Below, piece after piece: positions 62,733-64,000 of a DNA stretch of 64,000 bases. The notes below the pieces were generated by a model, which made no database searches, was not told the DNA's origin, and saw only the letters and a list, made by a program, of their open reading frames with translations. The first letter of the stretch is position 1; every line of letters starts with the position of its first letter. The translations under genes and the position numbers were made by a program. Source of the stretch: Paraburkholderia lycopersici (GTDB taxonomy: Bacteria; Pseudomonadota; Gammaproteobacteria; Burkholderiales; Burkholderiaceae); contig NZ_FMYQ01000014.1 in assembly GCF_900096975.1 (NCBI RefSeq), positions 103,394-167,393 on the forward strand, in the 5' to 3' direction.

Positions 62733-63295
62733 GCCGCGTGAAAGCGCGCGCGAAACGCGCACAGCGGTCCGCCAGGAATCAGCCGATACCGCGCCCCGCA
62801 AGACTCGTCGTGCTCGCCGCGCTCTGCGCCGGTGCGGCGCTCGCGGCGAGCGGCTGCGCGTCGATCGGGGCCGCGAGCGGCGCCGCGGCCGCCGCGGCCA
62901 CCGGCATCGTCACGGCGAATCCTGCCGTGGGCATCGGCGTGGGCATCGCCGTGCAGGCGGCGACCGACGAAGCCGTCGGTCGCTTCATGAAGAACATGCA
63001 CGCGGACCAGCAGGCGCTGATCGCCGAGACTGCCGGACGCCTGCCCGTGGGCGGCATGGACATCTGGCGCATCAAGCACCCGTTGCCCGTGGAAAACGGC
63101 CACGGCCAGGTGCGCGTGACGCGCGCGTTCGCAAACGCGCTCACGCTGTGCAAGGATTTCGTGTTCTCGGTGCAGGACGGCGACAAGGCCGACGCGCCCG
63201 AACAGTGGTTCACGGCGAGCGCCTGTCAAGACCCGTCGGGCTGGAAGTGGGCCACGGCCGAGCCCGCCGTGGAGCGCTGGGGCACGCTGCAATAG
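62729..63295 (+). CDS. Lipoprotein, second of a tandem paralogous pair
   Basis: 188 aa. The ATG overlaps the upstream stop, so translation is coupled. The signal VVLAALCAGAALAASGCAS has a good lipobox ASGC. A Gly/Ala-rich stretch (ATGIVTANPAVGIGVGIAVQ) and the same C-terminal domain follow (GMDIWRIKHPLPVENGHGQV, LCKDFVFSVQDG, WKWATAEPAVERWGTLQ). The two products probably work together at the envelope. Function unknown. Confidence 0.78.
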   Translation: MSRVKARAKRAQRSARNQPIPRPARLVVLAALCAGAALAASGCASIGAASGAAAAAATGIVTANPAVGIGVGIAVQAATDEAVGRFMKNMHADQQALIAETAGRLPVGGMDIWRIKHPLPVENGHGQVRVTRAFANALTLCKDFVFSVQDGDKADAPEQWFTASACQDPSGWKWATAEPAVERWGTLQ

Positions 63296-63310
63296 TGTCG
63301 TCAGCCAACG

Positions 63311-63338
63311 AAAAACGGTCGCCGCGGCGACCGTTTTT
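63311..63338. terminator. Bidirectional rho-independent terminator
   Basis: AAAAACGGTCGCC-GC-GGCGACCGTTTTT: perfect 13-bp stem flanked by A5 and T5. It serves the lipoprotein pair and the convergent ABC gene. Confidence 0.95.
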
Positions 63339-63380
63339 CATGCAGCTCACGAAGCGCGCACAAGGCGGGCGAAACGCCGC

Positions 63381-64000
63381 TCAGGACTCCACGTCTTCCA
63401 GACTGAAGATTTCCGACTGGTCGTTGTACGAGAAGATCTCGCCGTAACGGCCCCAGTCGATCACGGTGTCGAGCGTTTCTTCCGCGGCGCCGTCGGAGAG
63501 GAAATCCTCCAGTTCCTGCTCGAAGCGCACACGCGGCGCACGATGGCCGGGCCGCTCGTTGAGCACCTTCTTGATCCGCGCGGCCAGCGGCACGTGGCGC
63601 AGCAGATGCTCGGCGAACATCATCTTGCGTTCCTGCGTGCCGAATTCGGCGAACACGCGCGCGGGCGGCGTGAGCAGCACGTCGCCTTCGCGCACGTCGG
63701 CGAAACCGAGGTGCTGCAGCACCTCCGCGATCGGGAACAGGTCGTCCACTTCGAGATGCAGCGAACGCGCGATTTCCGGCATGTCGGCGCGGCCGTGATA
63801 CGGCGCGGCAGCGAGCGTTTCGATGAGACCCGCCATCAGGTTGGTCGACACGCGCGGCAGCCAGCTACCGAGCTCCAGCCCCTTCTTCGTCGTCTCGTCG
63901 GTCTGGCGCGCGGTCATCTTCGCGTAGATGTCGTCCACGAGCTTGCGGAACGCCGGGTCGAGCCGGTTGCGCGGATGCTTGAACGGCACCTTGATCTCCG
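63381..64000 (-). CDS. ABC transporter ATP-binding protein, C-terminal AAA-associated domain (partial)
   Basis: The frame is open through the right edge, so the gene is cut off; about 206 C-terminal residues are visible. IKVPFKHPRNRLDPAFRKLVDDIYAKMT marks the end of the ATPase part of nitrate/sulfonate/bicarbonate-type importers. The AAA-associated domain (PF09821 type) follows with WLPRVSTNLMAGLIETLAAAPYHGRADMPEIARSL, DDLFPIAEVLQHLGFADVREGDVLLTP and a C-terminal TVIDWGRYGEIFSYND. The substrate cannot be determined from this end. Confidence 0.85.
   Translation of the reverse strand, partial: EIKVPFKHPRNRLDPAFRKLVDDIYAKMTARQTDETTKKGLELGSWLPRVSTNLMAGLIETLAAAPYHGRADMPEIARSLHLEVDDLFPIAEVLQHLGFADVREGDVLLTPPARVFAEFGTQERKMMFAEHLLRHVPLAARIKKVLNERPGHRAPRVRFEQELEDFLSDGAAEETLDTVIDWGRYGEIFSYNDQSEIFSLEDVES

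Overview
This 64 kb window reads as a piece of a main chromosome from a Burkholderia-group betaproteobacterium (Burkholderia, Paraburkholderia or Caballeronia). The base composition is very GC-rich, coding is dense, and both gene content and gene order fit that group: an intracellular PHB depolymerase with the Ralstonia-type catalytic triad, a lone RnfB next to nth and a DUF1841 gene, a MctP/DUF3311 pair, a GH15 enzyme and OtsA. The genus is inferred; no rRNA marker is present. There is no phage, insertion sequence, integrase or CRISPR array. Most genes are housekeeping or metabolic.

Layout. 0-9.3 kb: the 5' part of a thiamine-diphosphate enzyme, a MliC-like lysozyme inhibitor, purT, a META-domain lipoprotein, a very long FtsK and a secreted lactonase. 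9.5-13.4 kb: a DUF3096 peptide, a GH15 glucoamylase/trehalase and PHB depolymerase. 13.4-17.5 kb: a TetR regulator, rsxB-nth-DUF1841 and two small cytochromes c. 17.9-24.6 kb: a MoxR/VWA pair, BenE, transaldolase, a VOC protein and a FUSC protein. 24.7-32.4 kb: monocarboxylate transporter, spermidine-synthase-like protein, lipoprotein, hemerythrin, a DNA glycosylase, ubiC and htpG. 32.5-38.7 kb: a MocR regulator divergent from a VOC/DMT-exporter pair, then aminotransferase, RidA and PhzF. 39-49.3 kb: a GGDEF-EAL protein, a decayed chromate transporter, a CopD-like protein, parE-parC and the ABC-F protein Uup. 49.3-54.9 kb: a minisatellite, rubredoxin, tRNA-Arg(CCU), two small unknown genes, dcm-vsr, a PEBP protein and an MFS pump. 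55-62.1 kb: a stress and regulatory block. 62.1-64 kb: tandem lipoproteins and the 3' end of an ABC ATPase.

The most interesting part is 55.8-62.1 kb. It encodes two sigma-54 enhancer-binding activators, one with a receiver domain and one without. By eye I find well-formed -24/-12 (sigma-54) elements in front of otsA, a proline-rich small gene, a single-TM small gene that diverges from the receiver-less activator, and a tandem lipoprotein pair. A further element lies before the GH15 gene at 9.7 kb. The single-TM gene's promoter is accompanied by an 18-bp perfect palindrome. This looks like a compact sigma-54-controlled envelope/osmotic-stress regulon that carries its own activators. The regulation is inference from sequence. 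Other points of note are a sigma-32 promoter for htpG, a possibly leaderless ubiC, DnaA-box-like sites in the parE leader and a 14/15-bp VNTR upstream of uup.
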